NCBI RefSeq assembly: GCF_007859935.1
Contig: NZ_SJPO01000006.1
Span: 372,001-436,000 of the forward strand
Reading direction: 5' to 3'
Length of the DNA stretch: 64,000 nt
Source: Posidoniimonas polymericola
GTDB lineage: Bacteria; Planctomycetota; Planctomycetia; Pirellulales; Lacipirellulaceae
The translations under genes and the position numbers were made by a program. Below the pieces are notes generated by a model that was not told the DNA's origin, ran no database searches, and saw nothing but the letters and a program-made list of their open reading frames with translations. Below are positions 27,593 through 37,017 of the stretch, piece after piece (within the stretch, counting starts at the first letter, position 1; the number at the start of each line of letters is the position of its first letter).

Positions 27593-29804
27593 TGGGGATG
27601 ACTAGCTTGTCCAAGAAGTTGTAGTAATCAATCCCCTCGATGATGCCCGCGGCGTGCGACGCCTCGGCAAAGTAAATCCGCGGCCGGCTCCTCAGCCGCT
27701 CGAGCTCCGGGCTGTAGTTCCCGACGACGATCCCAAGCGAGCGGCCCTGCAGCATGCCGGCGTCGTTGCCCGAGTCGCCCGCCACCAGGACGTCCTCCGG
27801 GGCGAAGCTCCACTTCCACAAAATATGCCTTACGGACATGTCGCTGCCGCCGCGGACCGGGATAACGTCCAGGTACATTCCCAGCGACAAGACAACCTTA
27901 GCACGGACCCCGGCCTCCCTGAGGATTTTCTTGATTGCAGCGACCTTAGGGGATTTTTCGGGGTCGATCTGGTAGCTGACCTTGTACTCCGACTGGTGGC
28001 TCTCGTCCTGCTTGTAGAACCCCGGCAGCCCGTCGAGCAGCTGGCAGACCGCGTCGCGGTTCCACGCGTAGCCAATCGCCTTCCGCCAGCTGCGGTCCGG
28101 CGTCAGGTGCTCGCCGTAGTGCAGCTGGGTGCCGACGTCCGTCACGATCAGGTCCGGCTTCGGCAGGTGCAGCTCCTCGATCAGCCCCATCGCGCTGTCG
28201 AGCGTGCGGCCGGTGTCGATGCCGAGGCCAACGTGCTCGTTCTGGTCGATCATCTCGATGAATCGCCGCAGCGACTCGTCGTCGCCTGTCAGCGTGTTGT
28301 CGAGGTCGGTGATAATCAGACGGTCAAACTCCGGCAACCGCCGCGAGGCCGACTTGTGACTCAGCACCGGCGGGGGAGAATGATTGAGGATGTCGGTCAG
28401 GTCGCGCAGGTAGCGTTGGGCGTGGTTGTCCCACGAGTAGTGCTCGCGGGTGCCGGTGACGCCGTTCTGCGACCACTCCTCCCACTGCTCAGGCTCGGTG
28501 AGGGTCCGCAGCAACGCCCGCTCGATCGACGCGCTGTCGAGCGGGTCGATCAGCAGTCCGTTGCGGCAATTGGCGATGATGTCCTGGGGCCCGCCGTCGT
28601 TGGTGGCGACAATCGGCAGACCGGTGGCGCCCGCCTCGAGCAGCGTCAGGCCGAACGGCTCGGTCAACGCCGGGTTGATAAACGCGCCCTTCCCTTGTGC
28701 GGCCAGGCGGTACAGGTCGGGCACGTCGCCAGGCGCGTGGGTCTTGGGGTAGGCGACCTTGCCGTACAGGTCGTAGCGGTCGATCGCGTGGAGGATGTTC
28801 GTCAGGATCGCCTGCTGGGCCTTCGGCAGATCGCGGATGTTGTCGCGTGAGCCGAGGATCAGCACCAGGTTGGCCAGCTCCTGCAGCTCCTCGCTCTCGC
28901 CGTAGACCTGGACCAGCTTCTCGAGGTTCTTCCGCTCGTCCGGCCTGGCGAGCGTCAGGATCATCGGCTTTTCCGGCTCCTTCAGGAACCGGTCGAGCTG
29001 GTCGGCAATCGCCGGCCGCTGCCAGTCGTCGCCGGCGGGCCAGAACTCGTTGAGGTCGACGCCCGGCGGGATCACTTCCATGCGGGCCGGCACGTAATGA
29101 TCGTACATCTCGTACTGCTGCTGCACCTCTTGGTTGGTGCTCGTGACAATCATCGCCGCGGTCTCGAGGGCGATCTCTTCCGCCTCGACCCGGGACGAAA
29201 ACTTGTACTTCGACTCCAGGCCGTCCGACTGGCCCTTGCGGAGCGAGAGCCGCTCTCGCTTGACCCTGCCGAGCGAGTGCCCCGTGAACACGAACGGGAT
29301 GTGCAGCAGCCGCGCGAGCTGCGCCCCAGCCAGGCCGGCGTCGGCGTAGTGGCCGTGGATAATCGCCGGCAGTCCGTTCCGCTTGAAGTGCTGCAGTACT
29401 TGGTCGACAAAGATGTCGATGTACGGCCAGAGCGACTCCTTTTTCAGGTAGCGCTTGGGGCCGAACGGGATCCGGACGATCTTGGCCCCTTCGCAGATCG
29501 GCTCTTCCAGCTGAGCGTACGAGTCGTCAACCGACGAGTCGATGATCTGTCGAGTCACCAGCTCGACGCCGCTCACTTGGGGCTGGCGGGCCAGGCAGCG
29601 GGCTAGGTCAAGAACGTACTTGATCTGCCCCCCGGTGTCGGCGTCCCAGCCCAGCTGCGGGTCGTGCGCCCGGATTAAGCCGTGCAGGCTGATCAGCGAT
29701 ACCTTGAGCTTGCCGGGCCGCGTGAACGGCACGAGCACATCGTCACTCGCTGCGGCAAACTTACTGGGGGCGAGTTGGGAATCGGTCTCGAGGCTGTTTT
29801 CCAT
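27576..29804 (-). CDS. Bifunctional sucrose-phosphate synthase/phosphatase
   Basis: 742 residues. Residues 1 to about 485 are a GT4 glycosyltransferase, with [45 protein letters not shown] and [19 protein letters not shown], the sucrose-phosphate synthase pattern that joins UDP- or ADP-glucose to fructose-6-phosphate. A C-terminal HAD domain (about 495-735; [23 protein letters not shown]) would remove the phosphate. Likely product: sucrose, a compatible solute or carbon store. It is the first gene of a leftward three-gene run with amylosucrase and the TreZ fusion. Confidence 0.9.
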
Positions 29805-30336
29805 TGGAGCAATGGCGTGGGTCTCGGTTTGTGCTGCTGTTTAGGCGGGAAGGTCGCCGCAACTGGGTTGCGGGCTGGCAGGAACGGTCAGATGAGCGAA
29901 CGGCGTGCCTTCGCTCAGATTTTCCCCCAAACGGTTAGGCGTTCGCATGCCCGCAAAGGCTGCGGGAGCGCCCCGTGAGGCGAAATAGTCCCGCCCGATC
30001 GGGTGGCTTGGTCTCCGTACCGTTGCGGCTCTCTGGCTTCACACGGTGTTCGAATCGCCTGCGATGCTATAAAGCTTTGCTAGATATAAGGATACGATCT
30101 CCGTCCCAACGGTTCAACCGTCCGAAAGGAGCTATGGGCGTCTCGCCTCGTCACTGACAGCCGAGAAACCACCTGAGAGCATTGCAACCATTGTGGTTTC
30201 TACCTTACCGCATTCGCCAGCAGTGTTGTCGCTCGCTACAACACCAGTGCGCCGTTTGTATTGACGGAACGCAACTCGCTTGGATTGGGTGCGAGCAGCG
30301 CTTCGCACCCCCGACGAAACAGGTTTCGCTCTCACT
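29805..30336. other. Long divergent intergenic region
   Basis: 532 bases between the divergent sucrose synthase and DUF2867 genes. A relatively A/T-rich stretch around 30068-30100 (TATAAAGC and GATATAAGGAT) could hold promoter elements. I looked for a riboswitch or RNA gene and found no conserved core I could name. No convincing coding frame is present. Confidence 0.45.
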
Positions 30337-31854
30337 ATGCACGCTAACGAACGATACGACGCCCCCTTCGCGGTCACCGGCGCGACCGGCTACGTCGGCG
30401 GCCGCCTAGCCCCGGCGTTGCTCGAACGTGGGCAGCGGGTCCGCTGCCTCGTCCGCTCGCCTCGCAAGATCGAACAGCGTACCTGGCGCCGCGCGGAGAA
30501 GCTCGAGGTCGTTGAGTGCGATCTCATGGAGACCGACCGCGTCACCGAGGCCCTGCGCGGCTGCCGAGTGGCCTACTACCTGGTTCACTCAATGATTTCC
30601 GCGGGTGACGAGTACCAGCAGCGAGACCTCAAGCTCGCCAGGTCCTTTGCGACCGCGGCGGAGCGCGCCGGTATTGAGCAGATCATCTATCTCGGCGGGC
30701 TCGGCGAGGACTCCGATGACCTCAGCGCGCACCTCCAATCGCGGCGCGAAGTCGAACAGGCGCTCGCGTCGACTAGTGTGCCGGTAACGACCCTGCGCGC
30801 GGCGATGATCATTGGCGCCGGCTCGGCGTCGTTCGAAATCCTTCGCTACCTCGTCAATCGGCTGCCGATCATGATTACGCCCCGCTGGGTCGACACCGAG
30901 TGCCAGCCCGTGGCGATAACCGACGTGCTGCACTGGCTGATCGCCGCCGGGGAATCGCCCGAGGCCGTCGGCAAGACCCTCGATATCGGCGGGGCCGACT
31001 CGCACACGTACCGCGAGCTGATGCAGATCACCGCCCGGCAGCTCGGCTTAGGCCGCCGCTGGATCTTCGGCGTTCCGGTGCTCACGCCGCGGCTCAGCTC
31101 GGCCTGGATCAGCCTGATCACGCCGGTCACCTATCGAATTGCCCGCCCCCTGGCCGACGGCCTCAGCAACCGCGTGGTTGTTGGCGACCGCCCGGCGCAG
31201 GCGGTGCTCCCCCACGAGCCGCTCACCTCCGAGCAGGCGATCAGCGCCGCGGTCCACGCCGCCGAAGTCAACCAGGTTGAGACCCACTGGTCGGCCGCCG
31301 GCCCGATCCCGGGAGACCCCGACTGGGCGGGCGGCTCGGTGCTGCGTGACGAGCGCCAGATTGATATCGACGCTCCGGCCTCCGCGGTGTTCGACGCGGT
31401 CTGCCGGGTCGGCGGCGGCCACGGGTGGTACGCCGGCGACATCCTCTGGAAGATCCGCGGCTGGATGGACCAATTGGTCGGCGGCCCGGGCCTCCGCCGG
31501 GGACGCCGCCACCCAGAGAACATCCAGTACGGCGAGGCGCTCGACTTCTGGCGGGTAGTCGGCATCGAGCGCGGCCGCCTGCTGCGGCTGCGGGCCGAGA
31601 TGAAGCTGCCCGGCGATGCGCAGCTCGAGTTCCGCCTCGAGCCTACCGACGCCCCCGCACGCACGCGTCTATTCATGGCGGCCTCGTTCCGCCCGCGGGG
31701 CCTGTTCGGGCTGTTCTACTGGTACGCGGTGCTGCCGCTGCACCACTTTGTGTTCGGCGGGATGCTGCAGGGCATCAAGTCGTCGGCCGAATCCGCGGCC
31801 AAAGCGACCGCGGCCGACCGGCCCGTGCCCGCGGGCAACGCGCACTCGGCTTGA
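30337..31854 (+). CDS. SDR-type NAD(P)-binding oxidoreductase with DUF2867 domain
   Basis: 505 residues from ATG 30337; the frame extends upstream to TTG 30280. The N-terminus is an atypical short-chain Rossmann domain (FAVTGATGYVGGRLAPALL, RCLVRSPRK). Residues from about 325 form the DUF2867, START-like domain (RQIDIDAPASAVFDAVCR and WYAGDILWKIRGWMDQLVGG), ending in a hydrophobic GLFGLFYWYAVLPLHHFVF segment that may touch the membrane. Such two-domain proteins often sit with photolyase and lipid genes. Reaction unknown; a lipid-like substrate is inferred from the hydrophobic START-like fold. Confidence 0.8.
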   Translation: MHANERYDAPFAVTGATGYVGGRLAPALLERGQRVRCLVRSPRKIEQRTWRRAEKLEVVECDLMETDRVTEALRGCRVAYYLVHSMISAGDEYQQRDLKLARSFATAAERAGIEQIIYLGGLGEDSDDLSAHLQSRREVEQALASTSVPVTTLRAAMIIGAGSASFEILRYLVNRLPIMITPRWVDTECQPVAITDVLHWLIAAGESPEAVGKTLDIGGADSHTYRELMQITARQLGLGRRWIFGVPVLTPRLSSAWISLITPVTYRIARPLADGLSNRVVVGDRPAQAVLPHEPLTSEQAISAAVHAAEVNQVETHWSAAGPIPGDPDWAGGSVLRDERQIDIDAPASAVFDAVCRVGGGHGWYAGDILWKIRGWMDQLVGGPGLRRGRRHPENIQYGEALDFWRVVGIERGRLLRLRAEMKLPGDAQLEFRLEPTDAPARTRLFMAASFRPRGLFGLFYWYAVLPLHHFVFGGMLQGIKSSAESAAKATAADRPVPAGNAHSA

Positions 31855-31954
31855 TATCTTGCCGCTTGGCGTTGCTGCCCTGACCTCTATCGTAAGTCAG
31901 CAGACCGAGCCGGCACTGGCTCGGCAAAGCGTAGCCACCTATTGCGAGACCACG

Positions 31955-32713
31955 ATGGGCGATTCAACCGCTGCATATCTAGTAATCGGGGCATCTGGCT
32001 CGATCGGCGCGGCAACCGCCCGCAGGCTAGCGGCTTCGGGCGCCCGGGTTGCGCTCGCCGCCCGGTCAAGTGATCGGCTGCTAGAGCTCGCCTCGGAGCT
32101 CGACGCCCCGTGCTTCGAGATTGACCCCACCGAGATTGGCGAGGTCGAGGAGGCGTTCGGCGCCGCTGCGGAGCAGCTTGGCGGGCTGACCGGCGCGGTC
32201 AACTGCGTCGGGTCGCTGATGCTGAAGCCGGCGCACCTCACCAGCGCCGACGACTGGGCAGACACGCTCCGCATCAACCTCACCTCGGCGTTTGCCGTCG
32301 TGCGGGGCGCGGCGCAGACAATGCGCCGCAGCGGTGGCTCAGTCGTTTTGATCTCGTCCGCGGCGGCGCGGCACGGATTCGCGAACCACGAGGCAATTGC
32401 CGCCGCCAAGGCGGGCGTCATCGGGCTGACAACTTCGGCGGCGGCTACGTACGCCCCCTTCGGCCTGCGGTTCAATGCGGTCGCCCCGGGCCTGGTGCGA
32501 ACCCGCATGACCGAGCAGATCTGGTCGAAGGACGCGTCGCGGGCTGCCTCCGAGGCGATGCACGCCGTGGGTCGACTCGGCGAACCGGACGACATCGCCA
32601 GCGCAATCGCCTGGCTGCTCGCCCCCGAAAACAGCTGGCTCACCGGCGAGGTGCTCACCGTCGACGGCGGCCTGAGCACGGTCCGCACCGCCGCCCGCAA
32701 AAAGCCTAGCTAG
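31955..32713 (+). CDS. Short-chain dehydrogenase-like protein lacking catalytic Tyr
   Basis: 252 residues from ATG 31955. A classical SDR fold: nucleotide-binding GASGSIGAATARRLAASG, NCVGSL in place of NNAG, the conserved Ser in VVLISSAAA, and VAPGLVRTRMT. The YxxxK motif is changed: NHEAIAAAKAGV has Ile where the catalytic Tyr should be, though Lys remains. The enzyme may be inactive as a reductase or use a different mechanism. It follows the DUF2867 gene and converges with the cyclopropane synthase gene; their stops share CTAG. Confidence 0.82.
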   Translation: MGDSTAAYLVIGASGSIGAATARRLAASGARVALAARSSDRLLELASELDAPCFEIDPTEIGEVEEAFGAAAEQLGGLTGAVNCVGSLMLKPAHLTSADDWADTLRINLTSAFAVVRGAAQTMRRSGGSVVLISSAAARHGFANHEAIAAAKAGVIGLTTSAAATYAPFGLRFNAVAPGLVRTRMTEQIWSKDASRAASEAMHAVGRLGEPDDIASAIAWLLAPENSWLTGEVLTVDGGLSTVRTAARKKPS

Positions 32714-33996
32714 GCGGCTGGTGCACCAGCAACGGTGCGGTTGAGCGGCTTCGTCAGCACCCACTGCGACACGCCAACCTGCCGCTCGCGGAAGCCGGCT
32801 TCACAGTACGCAAGGTAGTACTCCCAGGTACGCAGGAATCGCTCGTCGAAGCCCAATGCGTGCACTTTAGGCAGCTGGCCCCACAACCGTTCCCGCCACT
32901 CGCTCAGCGTCCGGGCGTAGTGGTCGCTGAAGTCCTCCTGCTGCATCAGCCGCAGGTCGGTTTGCTCCGCCAGGCATCCGGTAATGGCGCTGGGACTCGG
33001 CAGGAACCCACCGGGAAAAATGTACCGCTGAATAAAGTCGACCGAGCGGCGGTAGCGTTCGTACCGGCAGTCGGGGATGGTGATCGCCTGCAGCCCCATC
33101 GCCCCGTCTGGCTTCAACAGGCCCGAACACTGCCGGAAATAGCCGGGCAGGTACTCCTCGCCAACCGCCTCGATCATCTCGATCGAAACAACCCGGTCGT
33201 ACTGCCCGCGGAGATCGCGGTAGTCGCTCTGAAGCAGCTCGACCCGGTCCGCGACGCGTGCTTCTTCGAAACGCTGCTTCGCGTAGCTGTGCTGATTCTC
33301 GGAGATGGTTGTCGTCGTGACCCGGCAGCCGTAGGTGCGGGCGGCGTGCTCGGCGAAGCCGCCCCAGCCCGTGCCGATTTCGAGCACGTGGTGCTCCGGG
33401 CCGATCCGCAGCCTGCGACACAGGCGATCGTACTTCTCGACCGAAGCCTCTTCGAGCGTGGCGTGGGCGCTCGGGAAGATGCCGCTCGAGTAGGTCATCG
33501 TCGGGTCGAGCATCAGCGCGAAAAATTCGTTGCTGAGGTCGTAGTGCGCGGCAATGTTGCGGCGGCTGCCGTGGGCCGTGTTCCGGCGGAAGCGGTTGAC
33601 GGCCGAGCGGAGCGGGCGGAGCGCCCGGGGCACACCACGCTCGACCTGCTGCAGGGCGGTCGCGTTGCGGGCCAGCACCCGCAGGGTGGCGGTGAGGTCC
33701 GGCGCGTCCCAGTCGCCATCGATGTAAGCGTCGGCCGCGCCGAGCGCCCCGCCCAGGGCGACCCGACGGTAGAACCGCGGGTTCCGCACGTTAATCTCTG
33801 CGGTCGGCTCCTCGGGCCCAAGGTCAATCACGACGCCCGGCTCACGCAGCGTCAGACCGCCATGCAGTAAACCCTTGAGCCGCCCCAAAACCAACGCGCG
33901 GAGCCGGCGCTCCAGCCAAGACGCTCGGGCGGGCCTGCGGTCGTCAACGGCTACGGGCTGGAGGGCAGGTTTTGTGGGTGAGGATAGAAGGGACAT
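32710..33996 (-). CDS. cfa: Cyclopropane-fatty-acyl-phospholipid synthase
   Basis: 428 residues from ATG 33996; a GTG at 34008 is an alternative. SAM-dependent enzyme adding a methylene or methyl group to lipid double bonds. Seen: HYDLSNEFFALMLDPTMTYS, SAM-binding VLEIGTGWGGFAEHAA, TISENQHSYAKQR, IEMIEAVGEEY and FIQRYIFPGG. It is the last gene of a leftward five-gene run, and its 5' end overlaps the DUF1365 gene by 46 bases. Members beside DUF1365 and a flavin oxidase may make products other than cyclopropanes, such as furan or methylated acids. Confidence 0.9.
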   Translation of the reverse strand: MSLLSSPTKPALQPVAVDDRRPARASWLERRLRALVLGRLKGLLHGGLTLREPGVVIDLGPEEPTAEINVRNPRFYRRVALGGALGAADAYIDGDWDAPDLTATLRVLARNATALQQVERGVPRALRPLRSAVNRFRRNTAHGSRRNIAAHYDLSNEFFALMLDPTMTYSSGIFPSAHATLEEASVEKYDRLCRRLRIGPEHHVLEIGTGWGGFAEHAARTYGCRVTTTTISENQHSYAKQRFEEARVADRVELLQSDYRDLRGQYDRVVSIEMIEAVGEEYLPGYFRQCSGLLKPDGAMGLQAITIPDCRYERYRRSVDFIQRYIFPGGFLPSPSAITGCLAEQTDLRLMQQEDFSDHYARTLSEWRERLWGQLPKVHALGFDERFLRTWEYYLAYCEAGFRERQVGVSQWVLTKPLNRTVAGAPAA

Positions 33997-34715
33997 TTTT
34001 TCCACCACAGCAGGAACGCTTGATAGTAAATCGCCATCAGCACTTGGGTCGTCGCCAGCGGCCGCCTGAAGGCCAGCGACTGGATCGCACGCCGCGTGAG
34101 CGGCCGCCTCGTGAGCCGCATGCAGGCGTCGAACCGGCCGTGGCCGCCGCCGCAGCTAGCGAGCGCTACAACGAGCTGGTCGCCGGGCGGGGTGAGCCGC
34201 CAGTGGTAGTCCGCGTCCATTCCCATGAACGGCGACACGTGAAAGTCTTTGCTGTGCTCGAACCGCAGCGCGTCGCCCCCGGGCCGCCGGTTGGCGTTCG
34301 ACAACAAGTACAGCCGCCGCTCGCCCCACGGCGTGTTGTTCACCTCGGCCAGCACCTGCTCGACCCGGCTGCCGCTCGCGTCGTAGACGTAAAACAAATT
34401 CAACGGGCTAAAGTAGTGCCCGAACCACCGCAGCTGCGTGAGGACTCTGATCGGGCCGCCAGGCGAAGGTCCTCCCAGCCCCGCAATCGACCGACAGACA
34501 CCCTCGCGGAGATCCCGTGTGCTCCCGTCCAGATGATCGCCAGCGCTGTGAGAAGCAAGCGACCACCGGCTACTTGCTATTGCCCGGCCGGCGCCGACAA
34601 CCTCGTCGAGTTCATCGAGGTCGAGCCACGCCATCGCCAGCGGGTAGCGGAAGCGGTGCTTCAGCGGCTGCCGGCGGCGGTGGGCAACGACCCCCTCGTA
34701 CAAGCAGCTGTGCAT
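33951..34715 (-). CDS. DUF1365 family protein
   Basis: 254 residues from ATG 34715. Conserved stretches are SCLYEGVVAHRR, HRFRYPLAMAWLDLDEL, RWFGHYFSPLNLFYVYD and FHVSPFMGMDADYHW, typical of DUF1365, a family of unknown activity nearly always coupled to a flavin amine oxidase and a cyclopropane synthase. The start lies 55 bases inside the flavin oxidase gene and the end 46 bases inside the synthase gene, so the three are firmly co-translated. A role in membrane lipid modification is inferred from this association. Confidence 0.88.
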   Translation of the reverse strand: MHSCLYEGVVAHRRRQPLKHRFRYPLAMAWLDLDELDEVVGAGRAIASSRWSLASHSAGDHLDGSTRDLREGVCRSIAGLGGPSPGGPIRVLTQLRWFGHYFSPLNLFYVYDASGSRVEQVLAEVNNTPWGERRLYLLSNANRRPGGDALRFEHSKDFHVSPFMGMDADYHWRLTPPGDQLVVALASCGGGHGRFDACMRLTRRPLTRRAIQSLAFRRPLATTQVLMAIYYQAFLLWWKKCPFYPHPQNLPSSP

Positions 34716-35974
34716 GCTTCTAGTCCGATTCCAAAATGTTTGGCGACCGCCAGCGCGCTGTTGACGCCGTCCTCGTGGAAGCCGTAGCCCCAGTACGCTC
34801 CGCAGTAGTGTATCCGGTCGCGGCCGCTGATCTCGTCCCACCTCGGCTGGGCGCCTATCGAGTCTGCCGAGTACGCCGGGTGGGTAAAATGGAACTCGCG
34901 GATCACCGATCCCGGGTCGATCGGCGTCGTTGGGTTGAGCGTCAGCAGCAACGGCCGCGGTGTCTTCAACCCCTGCAGCCGGGTCAAGTCGTAGGTAACG
35001 GTTGCCGGTGAGTCGCTTTCGGTCGAGAGCCGGTAGTTCCAACTTGCCCAAGCCGCCGAGCGGGAGGGCAGGGCGGACGCATCGGTGTGCAACACGGCTC
35101 GATTGGGCTGGTAGGGGAATGCCGAGAGAACCTGCCGCTCGTCCGCTGTGGGGCGGTGGAGCATCGCCAGGGTCTGATCGGCGTGGGTGGCGAACACGAC
35201 CTCATCGAAGCACTCTTCGCTGCCGCTCGCCCGGCGGACGGCGACGCCCGCGGGCCGCCGCTCCACAGCGACAACCGGATCGCCAGTCCTGATTCCGCCT
35301 GCTTCTTCGAGCGGGCTCAGCAACGCCGCGACGTACCTCCGCGAGCCGCCCGTGATGGTGCGCCACTGCGGCCGGTCTCGCAGCTGCAGCAGGCCGTGGT
35401 TCTGGAAGAACCCGATGAGGAAGGGGGCTGGGAAAGCCAGCACCCCGCTCGGCCGGCTCGACCAAATAGCCGCTGCCATCGGCGCCAGGTAGTGTGACAC
35501 AAACCGCCGGCCGACGCCGCACTGCTCGACGAAATCGCCGGCTGAAAGGTTGGCCAATTCCGCGGGGTTGTTGGCCGCCCGACGCGCCGATCGGTTGAAC
35601 CGCACGATGTCGGCAATCATCCGCCAGAACCGCGGGTCGACCGCGTTGCGACGCTGCGCAAACAGGCCGTCAAGCGAGCTCCCCTGGTACTCCAGCCCGG
35701 TCGCGTCGCAGCGGACGCTGAAGCTCATGTCGCTCGCGCGGGAATCGATGCCGAGCAGCTCCAGCATCCGGCAGAAATTGGGGTAGGTGCGGCGGTTGAA
35801 CACCATGAACGCGACATCCGCCGCGACCCGCACGCCGTCCACCTCAACATCAACCGTCTGGGCGTGCCCGCCGAGGTGGTCGGCCGCCTCGTAGAGCGTC
35901 ACCTCGTGACGGCTCGCCAGGAGCCGGGCGGCCAGCGAGCCACTAACGCCTGATCCGATCACCGCGACCCGCAT
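34661..35974 (-). CDS. Flavin amine oxidase-like protein (lipid cluster)
   Basis: 437 residues. The N-terminus is a Rossmann FAD-binding motif (VAVIGSGVSGSLAARLL, then YEAADHLGGHAQT). Mid-protein GVLAFPAPFLIGFFQNHG and TITGGSRRYVAAL, and C-terminal YCGAYWGYGFHEDGVNSA, are family hallmarks. Relatives next to DUF1365 and cyclopropane synthase genes are thought to oxidise or desaturate modified fatty acyl chains. The exact reaction is unknown. The gene starts one base after the desaturase stop. Confidence 0.87.
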   Translation of the reverse strand: MRVAVIGSGVSGSLAARLLASRHEVTLYEAADHLGGHAQTVDVEVDGVRVAADVAFMVFNRRTYPNFCRMLELLGIDSRASDMSFSVRCDATGLEYQGSSLDGLFAQRRNAVDPRFWRMIADIVRFNRSARRAANNPAELANLSAGDFVEQCGVGRRFVSHYLAPMAAAIWSSRPSGVLAFPAPFLIGFFQNHGLLQLRDRPQWRTITGGSRRYVAALLSPLEEAGGIRTGDPVVAVERRPAGVAVRRASGSEECFDEVVFATHADQTLAMLHRPTADERQVLSAFPYQPNRAVLHTDASALPSRSAAWASWNYRLSTESDSPATVTYDLTRLQGLKTPRPLLLTLNPTTPIDPGSVIREFHFTHPAYSADSIGAQPRWDEISGRDRIHYCGAYWGYGFHEDGVNSALAVAKHFGIGLEACTAACTRGSLPTAAGSR

Positions 35975-35975
35975 G

Positions 35976-36941
35976 CTAGGCCTCGGCTTTATGGAGGTTG
36001 AGATTCTCTCGCCGCAGCTCCGCAGGGCCGGGCTTCAGGTCCCACACTAGGCCCAGCCAGGAGAGCATCACCAACAGGTAGTAGGAGACGTCCACCTGCC
36101 ACCACAGGAAACCTTGCCGGGCAGAATTTGGGTAGTAGTGGTGGTTGTTGTGCCAGCCCTCGCCGAAGGTCAGCAGGGCAAGCCAGAAATTGTTCCGGCT
36201 GTCGTCGTTGGTTTGGTAGGGGCGGTTGCCGTACTTGTGGGCCAGCGAGTTGATGGCGAACGTGGTGTGGTAGAGCGCGATGGTCGAGATCACGAACCCC
36301 CAGACCAGCAGCTGCGGCCCGCTGACACCAAGGCCGGGGGCGTAGGCCTCGAGAGCCACGCCGAGTGCGTAGGTCGCTACGGCCAGCACGGCCGGCGCGA
36401 CAAACTCGTGCCGCTCAATCCAGCGGAGCTCGGGGAACTTGAGCAGGTCCTTGACCATTTTCTCGTTCGTCCCGTAGTTCTCCCGCGTCATGAACCACAG
36501 CATGTGGCTCCACAAGAAGCCCTGCTGCCGCGGCGAGTGGATGTCGTCGACGCTGTCCGAAGCGCGGTGGTGGTGCCGGTGGTGGGCGGCCCACCAGATG
36601 GGCCCCCGCTGCGCAGCCGCACTGCCGAGCAGAGCGCCGGCAAACTGCACCGCCCGGCTAGTCTTGAACGCCCGGTGCGAGAAGTAGCGGTGGTAAAACG
36701 CCGTGAGCGCGAAGACCCGCAGGAACAACAGAAACAATGCCAACCCTACCGCTGTCCAGCTCCACCCCACCCATAAAACCAGCAGGCAAGCGGCGTGCAG
36801 CAGCAGGAATGGGGCGACCCGGAACCACTCGACGCGGTCCTCTTCGCCCTGGCAGGCTAGGCACTCTACTGCGGGGGCGGGCCCGGGGCTCGGCTCTACC
36901 TGGTAGGGGCTATCGGAGAGGGTTGGGGGGAGATTGGTCAT
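35976..36941 (-). CDS. Acyl-lipid/acyl-CoA delta-9-type fatty acid desaturase
   Basis: 321 residues from ATG 36941. A membrane di-iron desaturase with the three His boxes HRYFSH, HRHHHR and HNNHH and several hydrophobic spans (for example LLLHAACLLVLWVGWSWTAV). It introduces a cis double bond in saturated acyl chains, providing the substrate for the cyclopropane-type synthases nearby. A 40-residue polar N-terminal extension holds a CLAC motif. Lying between DUF1295 and the flavin oxidase, it is part of the same leftward run. Confidence 0.92.
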   Translation of the reverse strand: MTNLPPTLSDSPYQVEPSPGPAPAVECLACQGEEDRVEWFRVAPFLLLHAACLLVLWVGWSWTAVGLALFLLFLRVFALTAFYHRYFSHRAFKTSRAVQFAGALLGSAAAQRGPIWWAAHHRHHHRASDSVDDIHSPRQQGFLWSHMLWFMTRENYGTNEKMVKDLLKFPELRWIERHEFVAPAVLAVATYALGVALEAYAPGLGVSGPQLLVWGFVISTIALYHTTFAINSLAHKYGNRPYQTNDDSRNNFWLALLTFGEGWHNNHHYYPNSARQGFLWWQVDVSYYLLVMLSWLGLVWDLKPGPAELRRENLNLHKAEA

Positions 36942-37017
36942 TAACCTCTGGCCAGGCGTTGGGGCGGGCACGCTGCGATCCAGATTTTTAGCAGGACGCC
37001 CGCCGATGACCACCCGT

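Noticed and set aside
29805-30336. Riboswitch or small RNA in the long gap
   Set aside because: Some short hairpins are possible, but no conserved family core or promoter/terminator pair was seen.
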